A DNA stretch of 64,000 nt. Source: Siphonodentalium dalli. Taxonomy: Eukaryota; Mollusca; Scaphopoda; Gadilida; Siphonodentaliidae. Every line of letters starts with the position of its first letter. The first letter of the stretch is position 1. The position numbers and the translations under genes were made by a program. The notes beneath the pieces are model-generated. The model was not told the DNA's origin and made no database searches. It was given only the letters and a program-made list of their open reading frames with translations. The stretch is taken from positions 54,855,849 to 54,919,848 of the forward strand of contig CP136062.1 in NCBI GenBank assembly GCA_032622095.1, given 5' to 3'. Positions 44,580 through 55,490 of this stretch are shown in pieces.

Positions 44580-45666
44580 TTACTGCAGTGCATACATTCG
44601 GATATATAGGGAGTGTTTTGGGGGCTAGCCCCGGCATTGTCGGAAGGACCGAATGGTCCTCCCCTGAACCCCTCAGTTTTGCCTTTAATATCAAAACAGA
44701 AAAAAAAACAAAAACAGAAAAAAGCATTTTTCGATGAATTTTTCATCGTTTCTTCGTCTTCGTTTTCTTCTTCCTCTTCGCCGGTGGTGGTGCTGACGAA
44801 AAATTCGGATATATGTGAAAATTATTGGCATTTATACCTAATTTGTGCTAAGTATACATTCCATTTTCGTGCAGTGGACGTCATATAAAAAGGACACAGG
44901 AGGCGGGCACACTCTGTAATCACTTGAATGTGATTCGGTCCAAAGTCCGCTTCTCGATAGTTAAATATGCCCGATCTTGGTTTTTTTATTGCCGAATTTC
45001 AAAACAAATTATTTTTCATTGCAACCAAGTAGACCAGTTATTTAGTCAAAGTATTATTTATAGGTTTAGACATAATGACCCGCTTTTTATGAGAAAAGGC
45101 TCGCACAAAACCGCACCTCTATCAAGAGGGGTAGTAAACAATTTGCAGGAAGGTATGCCGTCTTTTTGCATCTGGCATTTTAGGGGACCCACCACCCCCA
45201 AACCTGCAAAAACAATTATTTTTTACTCCCAAATATTTGACATCCCCAAATTTCACTAATTTTGGTGTAAAACATAATAAAACTCTCCTGATATCACTTT
45301 ATCTCCTTTAGTTCAAATTACTTGTTTCAGAAGCTGTTTTAATTGAAAAATATTTTTTCCAATACTGGCTGATAGGCATTTGTCTACCACATACATTCCA
45401 GGTGAGTGTATGCTGAGAGTATGCTAGGTCTACCTGGGTGATCAACACTGCTAAATGGAAATTATAATGCACCGAAGTAGTGGACAACTACAGTAACCCA
45501 CCAGAAGCTGATCGGTGCACACTAACACTCGTACAATGTATAACTTACTGTATAAGGCAAATGCATCCAATTTTCAAAAAACAAATTAAAACATTTCCTA
45601 GCACATCCCCTGCATATCCAATGAGATATCATTTTCCCATGCAAGCTATTACATGAACCAAACATG
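44580..45666. other. Stretch without recognised genes
   Basis: A 91-codon frame at 44613-44888 has Lys/Gln- and Ser-rich low complexity. AGTAAACAATTTGCAGGAAG (about 45132) and ACCCACCACCCCC tracts match phrases near 48740 and 50845-50930, marking an old C-rich repeat family. Confidence 0.4.
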
Positions 45667-45950
45667 TGTATATATAAGAGAATGCATTGGCCTAACAATA
45701 TTTTAGCATTTTTTTTTAATAAATGTTTCTTACATTTTTTGGGACAAAAAATAAAAAACATGCATTACCCTGCAGGGTGCTCCACGCATATATAGAAGAA
45801 TATAGAAGAGTTTCGTCTGCTCATGTTTGTCTGGGGCTCTGTATGGGTAAAATTATAAAATTGTTAAAGAATACAAGAAAAAATTATTAAAATTGTAAAA
45901 AATTGTTAGGCCAATGCATTCTCTTATATATGCGATGCGACCTATGGTCG
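45667..45950. mobile_element. TIR element M, copy 2, interior inverted relative to copy 1
   Basis: TATATAAGAGAATGCATTGG plus CCTAACAAT on the left pairs with ATTGTTAGGCCAATGCATTC on the right, the right terminus extending to GCGATGCGACCTA. Interior landmarks run in the order opposite to copy 1: ATGTTTCTTAC first, then TGCTCATGTTTGTCTGGGGC, then AAATTATAAAATTGTTAAAG. Confidence 0.85.
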
Positions 45951-46040
45951 ACTCGCATATATAAGAGAATGCATTGGCACAGGGTAAAAAAAATCCCGAC
46001 TTACAATTGGATTTGATATGGCGGGCCACATATTGGCTGT
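45951..46040. repeat. Flank shared by both M copies
   Basis: CGCATATATAAGAGAATGCA, then AGGGTAAAAAAAATCCCGAC, GGATTTGATATGGCGGG and CACATATTG follow the right end of M here and at 22452-22540 in the same orientation, although the M interiors are opposite. Confidence 0.85.
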
Positions 46041-46776
46041 AACAAATTTTGAGCTGATACCCAGGACAGTGATCTCATTCTTCATTTTCGAGTTACTGTT
46101 GACATTTTGTAGACATATCCATGACATATCAGCTGTTAAGCTCCAATCCAATTATAGTTGGCACATTTTAAAAATAAATACATGGAGAGGATATTTGCCA
46201 GGCTGCAATTGGATATACACACAATTCCACAATTTCTAACTATTTCCTGATTAGTCGGTTAACAGCCCATTAGCTAGCTAGCATTATTCCACACCACTTG
46301 TGTTAGTCTAGTGGAGCAACTTCAATTATTAACGCCCATCGGGTGTATACTGGTGGCCAAATATTAGAAACATGTGGGCCGATGGGACTTTTATAAATAG
46401 AAAATTGGTTTTTCCGGTTTATTTAAAAGTCGAACTGCGCGATCCGGAGGCCGGTCACCGGTAAAAGGTGTAGTTGGGGATTTCAATTTCGTTTATTGTC
46501 CTTTAAATAATGTTGATTTTTGGTTTATGACAAGCTATGTCAATTACCAATAAAAGAAATTTAAAAGATAATTTGTAAGTCTTATATTTCAACTTTTATA
46601 GATATGTTTCGTTCTGCAGCCCACTGATGATTGTGGTCGGAGACGGCCGAGTCGACCGCCGGTTCGTTAATTAGGTGCTGGTTGTTATTGTTATTTTAAC
46701 GGAATTCTGAGTTGGTCATTCGCGAAACCAATATATGTTATATTCTATAATTAAAATCATGGGTATATAATATTAT
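46041..46776. other. Stretch without recognised genes
   Basis: A diverged copy of the TTTTAACGGAATTCTGAG repeat lies near 46692 (also near 50290). No gene was recognised. Confidence 0.4.
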
Positions 46777-46921
46777 ACAGTTATTGCATTGTTTCGAGGT
46801 TGACACGAGTAATTGTCAACCCGAGGAAGTCAATATTCACCAAGGTCGTAGGCCTTGGTGAATATTGACTTCCAAGGGCTGACAATTCCTCGTGTCAACC
46901 AAGAAACAATGCGATAACTGT
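46777..46921. mobile_element. 145-bp palindromic MITE-like element
   Basis: Left arm words ACAGTTATTGCATTGTTTC, GGTTGACACGAG, AATTGTCA and GAAGTCAATATTCACCAAGG pair with the right arm in order, with few mismatches. The loop is TCGTAGG. Flanks are TA-rich (ATAATATTAT, TTTATTATAT), so the target duplication cannot be read with confidence. Confidence 0.9.
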
Positions 46922-48548
46922 TTTATTATATGAAACGGGCTTTGATTGGACAAGACGTTGTGATGTTGAACGTCGCTGGGAAAATCCTATCTATTTTCAG
47001 GTCTGATAATAAGTTATGTTAACCCCTGAAGTATCTGACGTCACTCAGAACTGTTATTAACCTCTTGTTTGATTAATGAGGTGAACATCATTAGATATCT
47101 CGATTGTTTCATTACGTTTTAACATAGGAATTGGAAAAGAAACTTATGATCATATAATAAATGATCTTGCTTATGGATATTGTAGGAAGGCTAATCTGGC
47201 CGTGTCAAATTGAGCTATAGCGATGGGATTTCTCGCAGGACAACACATTTCGGGTTTTCGTGGGGTGTGTATCCGCTGGATGTCTTATAGTTGCAATATG
47301 TAACAATGGACATATCCGTAGGTACCGCCCCAATTTAAATTAAAGCCAATGAGTCGATAGCTAAATCGCCGAAGCGACATGTGCCTGCCTAGTGATACGA
47401 AAGACACCACAGGCGGCTCCTTAACAACCATTGTAACCCATAGGAAATTTACGAACACGAGAGCAAAATATGTGTTAAAAAGCTACAATGGTGTTGAAAA
47501 GTACATGGGGGACATGTCCGGTTGACGAACGATATTTATATACATGTTTTAGTTCGGTTTCCTAAATAAAAAAGTAACTAAGACACCTGTTTACGCTGGA
47601 TTAAACAATGCCAACGACCACACTCGGATCCTAATGTTATTTAAATTCCAATATTAATATAACAGATTTCAAACTAAAACGTGGAAATAGTAGTCCCGAT
47701 CGATGATGCGTTATGAATATTAATTGTGCCGCGAGTATTTGTTTTATGTGAAGTGTTTTTCGTTATAAATGTATACATGTGTTGCTGTTATAACACCGTG
47801 GTAATTGAGTTCAAATGTCTGCTATTCACACTAACCTGTAGGATCTCCTGCGAACGTTTTACTGAATCCATTTGAGAATCTAAAGCTTCCTCCATATTAA
47901 TGCGACAATGTACGTGTAAATGAGAATCAACAGATGTTTTCCAAGAGAATTACACGAAATTTCACACATTGCACGTGTTTTGCGGTGTATACACGCAACC
48001 CTCACCGAATGAGTTCACTTTGTGCCATTATTGCCACATGTAACTGACTCCATGATAGTCGGCGTTTTCTTTAATGTACTTTAGTGACGGAAAAATAGGA
48101 TGTGGAATTTTAAAAGACCATTATTTGATAATCCTTTGCATCCGGTCTGATGTCACCGGGGCTCGAGGTATGGGAAACTGATATCGTTATATTTATTTCG
48201 ACAAAAGAGGGATTATAGATTAATTACCACATGTACACCTCCGTTTGGTTTATTTCATCAAGGTGTGAACTATTAGCATAGCTTCGATGTTAAATTTGCT
48301 ATTTGATATTGAAGTTATATAATGGCTTCATTTACACAGTTTGATACAACGTAAACATCGATCTTTGTTGGTTATCGGAAATGGCCTACAATCACGCCTG
48401 GTTTTTTTTTTAAATCTGGTTCTATTTTTGATTATATCTAACGACAGTCACTTTTATAAGATGCATATATACAAACATAGGTATCTTGAAAATCGTGAAA
48501 CTCAGAAAGAAACTAAATTATCATGTTACATGGCGTTTAACAACATAG
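46922..48548. other. Stretch without recognised genes
   Basis: No coding frame of note and no repeat partner was recognised; a 77-codon frame at 48341-48574 has no features. Confidence 0.35.
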
Positions 48549-48668
48549 TCCGTTCTCATCGGAAGCCATTTTAGTAATGAATATGTAGCGAGATTGAGAT
48601 GGCTTGTGGTGCTTAGTAACAGTAACCATGTAGCCTATTGGTGGGCGGTACGTATGGATAGGTCCATT
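48549..48668. repeat. Dispersed 120-bp repeat, copy 2 (inverted)
   Basis: This is the reverse complement of 10735-10853 at roughly 85-90% identity by eye. Confidence 0.8.
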
Positions 48669-51058
48669 ATGACCGCGTTAATCAGGGGGTCGAAAACAGT
48701 GCCATGACAGTAAACTGAAATATTTTTTTTCCACCTCTTGTGTACCCACCACCCCCCTATTTGAAGGAAACAATATTTTTTTCCAATTTCATGCGGGGTA
48801 CTCACCACCTTTTTACCTCCAAATCCAGCCAAATCACCCCTTATTTAAAGGAAATTTGTTTCCAATTTCTTGCAGGGTACCAACCCACATTTTACATAAA
48901 ACTCTGTAGTCTCACCATTTAGGCTTGGTATTTGTTTCAGTTATAAAGTCTGAGAACAGATAAGAATCCCATAAACCTGCAGCACCCATTGTTATCCTGT
49001 TTATTTTTGTTTATCAATTGACTCATGACTTGTAAACAAGTTATATGAACATTTTACCATATTTCCAATGCTTGTCTGTAATCACTTCAAATACAACTGT
49101 ATCGAAAATATAAAATAAATATTTAGGCAAAACATTTATGCTAAATAGTGTGTCAAAAAAAACAACAATAAATTAAACTAAAAAATTGAAACAAAATATG
49201 GATGTGGCTTTAAATAGCATTTAATACTTTCTAGCATGATGAGATTTCCATGTTTTGGTTACAATACACCAAATACAAATTAGTAGAGTTATTTCCACTG
49301 GCACTACCAAGCTAGGATCAGCATAAAACAAATGCTGGCAGCTGAATGGTCAATGATACATGGATGAAAAGTGCACGAATAAATGCACAAATGTGTTTCC
49401 CGTCGAGAAACATCAAATATAACCACATGGTAACGGTTATGGTTGTGCAAATGGCGAATAATTTATGGGACGTGTTTGTGTTTTTTTTCGATGTCATTTT
49501 TTTCTCAATTTTAAGGGTAGTGTGACGTTTGTCAAGCTGCAGTGTGATTTACCACGTTCACAAGTACTTTTGGGCACATTTCTGTGTGTCTAAAAGGACG
49601 TTCTTTAATTTCAAATACTCGTGCAGGATCAAAGCTTTCCTGCGAATACAGGCCAGCGGGATTTGTTAACACTGAGGCCTATGTAAAGCATTTGGTGTAT
49701 TGTAACCTTTTGCCTCTTATGCTGTCTGATCAGGTCTAACGAGTAAACATTAATGATATAAATGAATAGCTTTATTCATTTTTATTTACTTTAATCATGG
49801 GTGTCATAACTGTCCATTTTCATCTTGAACCAGTGGCGTTGGTACTTGACAATGTGATCTGATGCAAAAGACGAAATTGTGAGTGTTGGTTTGTAACCGG
49901 GATTTCTGAGAAGCATTATGCCTATATCCACAATAACTACCCCCACCTAAGCCATGACCTAAGTGTCATACATACTATAACAATGATGCTGAACACTTTG
50001 AGGCAATTATATTTCAGAAATGTTGTCAGAGGAAAAAACTGTGACCACTTGGAAAAAAGTGACTTTTTTCGCAGCTGAACCAAGCACCCACCCACCCCGG
50101 CCTACTGTATGGAAAAAGTGAATGAATTGCTTTCGATGTTTATGTATGAACAATGGCTGGACCATGCACTCTTGGCGGGAACACAATACCTCCGATTTTT
50201 TTATCCGCATTTAGAAGCTTTCTGGTGTGGTGAATGAGAAACCTGCAGTAATAAGCCGTAGTTGTTTGTAATAATTCGAAGGATTAGTTGTTTTAACGGA
50301 ATTCTGAGGCGGTGAATTCATGTAACCAATATATTTTATATTATAATTTATATTTATGGCTAATAATATAATCTTGAGGGCGTTACCATTTCTGATTAGG
50401 GTTTTCTTGTACTAAATGACTAGCAGTCTTTATGCCGGACTTGGATACTTTAGGTGTTGTGAGCGTAACAGATCATCTGACTTGATACACATGCAAATAA
50501 TTCACTGATTAACTCGATGCATTGATGACAGTTATTTTCTAGCCATTAATATTTGAGACATTTGCTCGCTCTTCATCCATGCACACAATGATCTAGGCTT
50601 AAATGTCTTAGTTACATCAGGGGAAGTTTATTTATTTCAATTTTACATTTCTCGAAGCTTCTTTCCAAAGGGTGCCGCGAAGGAACTTTTTTCACCTCAC
50701 CGTCCCATATGCAACATGCCTTAGCTTAATGACATCTCCACTAAGGCCCATATGAGGTCCCAGTAAATAAATATGGTGTTTTTCGCAGTTATAATATGTT
50801 CTAAAATGTTACAAATGTCAAATATGGGCAGAAAGGTTCTTTAGTAAACAATTTGCATAAGGTTGTAAAAAAATGCGTTTCTTGTCTCTCGAACCACCCA
50901 CTCACTCCGGCATACCTTCCTGCAAATGTTTTATTAACCCCCTGCCGCCTCTATGCGAAATTTCAACTCGAATACAGGAAGAAATGTCATTATTGTCTTT
51001 TAGCATCATCACCGCAAGAGTTTTCTCTTCATTTATTGTTGTTCTGCATCAATCCCGC
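48669..51058. other. Stretch without recognised genes; C-rich and AT-rich repeats
   Basis: C-rich phrases (CACCACCCCCC near 48748, CACCCACCCCGGCCTAC near 50088, CCACCCACTCACTCCGGCAT near 50893) belong to the same family seen at 24.2-24.7 and 45.1 kb. The 37.55-kb dispersed repeat recurs at 50330-50408. No gene was recognised. Confidence 0.4.
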
Positions 51059-51408
51059 TAGATCATGCCATGAATCTCTATGATAACGCCCGTAGAGATC
51101 ATATTCCACAACCACAAAACCCTGGAACTTTTTGAAGTTTTGACAGGGAACCTTATAATGTCGAAAACATAACACGGGAAATATATTTCTTAGTTAGTAT
51201 CAGTCCATTAATGATATACTTCGCTGCAGGTGATCTTTGTGAGCCAATATTGTAATAAACATTCAATTAATTACACAGGAGAAATTCCATAATTGTAAGT
51301 GTCGCAAAGCAAAATCTCTCAAAAAGTCACTAAAATCGTGAAATTTCGAGTTGAGACCTTCACAAACAGTGAATTACATTATTAAGGAACAGATAATAAC
51401 TAAGTATG
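51059..51408. repeat. Outer inverted repeat, left arm
   Basis: GATCATGCCATGAATCTC, CACAAAACCCTGGAACTTTT, GGAACCTTATAATGTCG and AAATATATTTCTTAGTTA (51062-51200) pair in inverted orientation with 53505-53655. About 190 bp (51200-51395) has no counterpart and looks inserted; the arm resumes with AACTAAGTATGGAGCCC. Confidence 0.8.
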
Positions 51409-52722
51409 GAGCCCGGGAGGTGACATGGTAAATATATTTTATAATCCGTGCGCACGGATTAATAATCCGTGCGCACGAATTAATAATTCGTGCGCACGAA
51501 TTAATAAACCGTGCGCACGAATTACTACTCCGTGTGCTCGAATTACTAATTCGTGCGCACGAATTACTAATTCGTGCGCACGAAATAGTAATCCGTGCGC
51601 ACGAATTAATAATCCGTGCGCACGAATTAATAATCCGTGCGCACGGTTTAACATATATAAATACTGTGCTATCGGTAATTCAGTCAAAATGGCCTCACGC
51701 CTGCGGACTCCTTTACAACGCAGTTGCGACAACAAATTATGCATGAGAGTATGTTTGATACGTGGATGCTTCCTGTGGGGGGGGGGGGTATATATGCGAC
51801 CGTCTGCCAATATATAGGGCTACTTAGTTACAAATTATATTAAGCTGTGGTGTCCACGTGGGCTCACGATTGGAGTATTTGTCCATATGGACCATGGTGA
51901 CTAGTTAGTGTGCCCCCGCTCGCGTGTAAGCCAGTTCCGGAGTGCACATGCATGTATACATATATAAACCGGGATGCTATGTGATGCTTACGGATAGTAT
52001 ATGGCAGTATATTTCACTCTCAAGTATACATGCATACTGGATCGTTGCGCAGTGACGACTGCACCGTACCGATACGATATCAGGAATGGCGGAAATGGAG
52101 TGTAAGATGTAGGATACCCTCTTCAGCAAGACTAAATACTGAAAACATGCATCAGTATTTATTTTTGTGGAAGATGGAATGAGGGTCAATTAGGGAGTGG
52201 GGCTAAAGTGTCTTTCGCGGGCTGAGTTGAATATAATAGACCCATGTGTAAGCCAGTTCCGGACTTAACAGTTTTTACATGTACGAGCATATATATGTGA
52301 CCCGCGGTGCCTTGTGGTCACGGAGAGTATGAGTACCCCATGTTCCTTAACTCTATAATATAGATACCCATATGGATCGTTGTGCAGTGGTGGTTCCACC
52401 GTGCAATATGGCATGTATGGCATTGGAACAAAAGCTTTTGGTCCACCCCACCTGTTAACCACACCCGTACCACAAACATGCCATGTTATAGGAACTCGCA
52501 AGTAAAACTCATCATAGGGCGACGATGGGTTATTATAGTCAGCAATGGTATTATGTTCAATTCAACATATAACGAAGACACTTTATCCCCATTGACATTC
52601 CTTGGGAAATGCAAGAGGGGGGGGTGTTAATCCGTGCGCACGAATTATTAATTCGTTTGCACGGTTTATTAATCCGTGCGCACGGATTATAAAATATATT
52701 TACCATGTCACCTCCCGGGCTC
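51409..52722. mobile_element. 1.3-kb inverted-repeat element flanked by a dyad satellite
   Basis: GAGCCCGGGAGGTGACATGG and its complement CCATGTCACCTCCCGGGCTC form the ends. Each end continues TAAATATATTTTATAATCCG into 21-bp satellite units. The array is long on the left (51443-51650) and only about three units long on the right (52627-52690). The middle (51660-52620) has no recognisable coding content; GTAAGCCAGTTCCGGA occurs twice (about 51927, 52249). Confidence 0.8.
51443..51650. repeat. 21-bp satellite of dyad units (CCGTGCGCACGAATTAATAA)
   Basis: About ten 21-bp units each contain a GTGCGCAC centre, often extended to the 18-bp palindrome AATTCGTGCGCACGAATT. The period is a multiple of 3 and gives 7-residue peptide repeats (NNPCARI) in open frames on both strands; these are not considered genes. 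Confidence 0.93.
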
Positions 52723-52850
52723 AGGCTATGGTCTTACAATCTCGTCCAAATACGGATACGATAGGCGAGAATCGCATGCGTTTTGATATGTCGATGCCGT
52801 CTGGAGAGTTTGGCGGGACCAGCATCCCGTCTCGATTTGCTCAGTCTACC

Positions 52851-53258
52851 CTTGATGCTATAAAGTGGTAGCCGCGGGCGCTTATATATAGAGTTGTTTT
52901 TATGAGCCATCAGGCCCCCGCGGCAGCGGTCGCTGGCGCGACCTGACTGCCTCGATATCAATTTGAAAAAGGGGTGACGTTGCTTTCCCAACAGGTCTTA
53001 GACAGTGCCGTCCGCCTCCCTTGATGCTATAAAGTGGTAGCCGCGGGCGCTTATATATAGAGTTGTTTTATGAGCCATCAGGCCCCCGCGGCAGCGGTCG
53101 CTGGCGCGACCTGACTGCCTCGATATCAATTTGAAAAAGGGGTGACGTTGCGTTCCCAACAGGTCTTAGACAGTGCCGTCCGCCTCCCTTGATGCTATAA
53201 AGTGGTAGCCGCGGGCGCTTATATATAGAGTTGTTTTATCAGTGCCGTCCGCCTCCCC
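52851..53258. repeat. 168-bp tandem repeat, two full copies plus an internally deleted third
   Basis: CTTGATGCTATAAAGTGGTA begins units at 52851, 53020 and 53188. The first two are almost identical. The third jumps from GAGTTGTTTTA to CAGTGCCGTCCGCCTCCCC, losing about 100 bp. The unit is unusually GC-rich for the region (GCCCCCGCGGCAGCGGTCGC). Confidence 0.92.
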
Positions 53259-53504
53259 CAAGCCCACCCACCCTAAAAGTGATTTTTCCTATAGTGTTTT
53301 TGAAACGTGTCTCTTTGTGGTGTCATTCTTTTGGTATGATTTTTTACTAAATAACGGGTATGTTAGAGTTACATTTCTTTGAATTTTACAATCGAAACAT
53401 ATTCGCATGCGATGCTGAGTCACGCGGGACACGGCAAACTAAATCGCGCGCAAATTGGCTTGCGATTTTTCAGCATCCCACCCCATTTGGCATGCGATAG
53501 CGTT
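53259..53504. other. Spacer with ACTCACGCGG and ACATTCG words
   Basis: No gene or repeat was recognised. Confidence 0.35.
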
Positions 53505-53655
53505 TGTACTAGGTGCCGGGCTCCATAACTAAGAGATATATTCCTCGCGTTATTTTTACGACTTTGTAAGGTTCCGTGTCAAACCTTCAAAATGTTCCAG
53601 GGTTTTGTGCTGGTGGAGTCGAGATTCATGGCATGATCTACAATCCTGCCAACAC
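53505..53655. repeat. Outer inverted repeat, right arm
   Basis: This is the reverse complement of the left outer arm (51059-51200 plus 51396-51415), including GGGCTCCATAACTAAGAG, CCAGGGTTTTGTG and GAGATTCATGGCATGATC. Confidence 0.8.
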
Positions 53656-53894
53656 TAACCATATCAAAGTGATTACAGACTGTGATCGACTATTCACAAA
53701 GGATCCAAGTTAATTAGCATTCCTTTATTAAATACTTATTGACGAGTAGTTCCTCAGGACATGTTCAGATAGGCCCTTTGTTGAACGCATTATCTTAACA
53801 TTTCCCTCAAATGAATAATGCACGTGTATTATGTTTGTTTGTCGTCTGCTTATAGTCGCTGAGCATTTCTCCGTGCAGGTCGATAATAGACTAT

Positions 53895-55490
53895 TAGTAG
53901 AGGCTCTTATGTACTCCCGTGTGCACTTGTGAAGAAATATAGCGACTATGCCAATGACGTTTCTTGATATCTCAGGCACCAGAAAACAAATGTTAGACAC
54001 CTTGGGGTCGCGACTGGGTGGATTTATGACGTCATCAAGATGGCCGCCATACACAATTTCACAGTATGCACTGAGTCAGTTTGATCAATATCTACTTGTG
54101 AATTTATTATAGAAATTTGATTATCTCACCACTGACGTGAAACTAATACCCCATACTTCCATTTGACAGAAAAAGTGGCCACCATAAACCAAGATGGCCG
54201 CCAAAATGGCGACTGAAATTTGGAAAATGATGATTTTTCACACTTTCCTCTTGAATCATTAACCGATGTTTGAAATTTGTAACGAATAAAGACCTAAATT
54301 TGAATAAATTCTAGTATCCAACCATTTCTACAACATAATATGTCATATTTCGGATCTCATTCTTGCCAGCAATCTTTAAAATGTGAATTAAAAAATGTGC
54401 TATGAAAGTTAACAAAAATTCAATTATGTGATTCTAGCCAAGAGTTGAACAGAAAATAACTAAATTTGATGAAGATAATGTAAAAATATTTTAAATATGT
54501 GAATTGCCATATAGTTACACTGAAAATAGTGCATTTTAGTTTAAGATGGCGGCCAAGATGGCTGCCAAAATGGAGAAATCACAAAAATCTGTCCAATTTT
54601 TATTGATATCACTCATGTGTTGGGGAAAAGTAAATATATGTGAATATGTGCTACTTTTTCGCGTAAATCCATGGACTTATGGAATCATTTGTAAATTTGG
54701 TGAACCATATAGCTGCTTATACCCAATAATTCAACAGAATTATACCACGAAAATATTAAGTCAAATCATCTTCATGGCAGCCACACAAAATTGCAGAATG
54801 GGCACTGAGTGAGGAAGAAAATTTAACACAGAAAATAAACAATATTTCTACGGCAATGATAAAATTGCACCAAGCTTCCTTTTGAAAGAACAAGATTGAT
54901 AAAAAAAACCAAGATGGCTGTCAAAATGGCGACAGAAATATAGAAATGTGTTGAATTGTTACACATGCCCCTTACATCATTTTCGGTTATTCGTAAACTT
55001 TTAGCGAGTAGGACTTGTCTTTGTTTTTATCAGTCATGACACCAAGTACTTTGAAAAACATATTATGCTGTAATTTGTGTCTAATTGTTGTCCATACTCC
55101 GAAAAATGCAAATTAAATAATTCGCTATGTAATTTCACAAATAAACTTGCTTCTCGGGGTTCTAGATTAACATTGGACAGAAATAGGCATAATAAAATAA
55201 ACAAAAGTGTACACAGTTTTAAATATCGTTAGTGTCATTCAATTACACTCGATATTGATCTATTTGACCCAAGATGGTCGCCAGAATGGCCGCCAAAACT
55301 CAGTTATAAAATGTGACAAATGTTTATATTCTCAAACGGCATTTAGCAAAGGAGTTGGATATATTCGCCCAATCTAAATTCGATACTATCATGTTAATGT
55401 ATATTGTGACTATGTTTGACCAAACATAGTTTGTTTATAATCGAGAATATATCAGAATGGACTCTTAGAAACCTAACACGAAATTGCCCA
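53895..55490. repeat. Left arm with ~363-bp periodic AAGATGG blocks
   Basis: Blocks of the type CCAAGATGGCCGCCAAAATG lie at about 54182, 54545, 54911 and 55270, spacing 363, 366 and 359 bp. A second block type ending in CACTGAGTCAG or CACTGAGTGAG occurs near 54034 and 54770, 736 bp apart. The arm is therefore a diverged higher-order tandem repeat of about 730 bp. It contains a 108-codon minus frame (53728-54054) at its edge and an 88-codon frame (54546-54812), both without recognised features. Confidence 0.75.

Noticed and set aside
44613-44888. 91-codon frame with Lys/Gln-rich and Ser-rich segments
   Set aside because: The composition comes from an AAAAACA run and a TCTTC run; no support for a gene.
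51425-51817. Frames with NNPCARI peptide repeats, and possible CRISPR-like look of the array
   Set aside because: The 21-bp units are contiguous, with no spacers, and the frames are a by-product of a period divisible by three.
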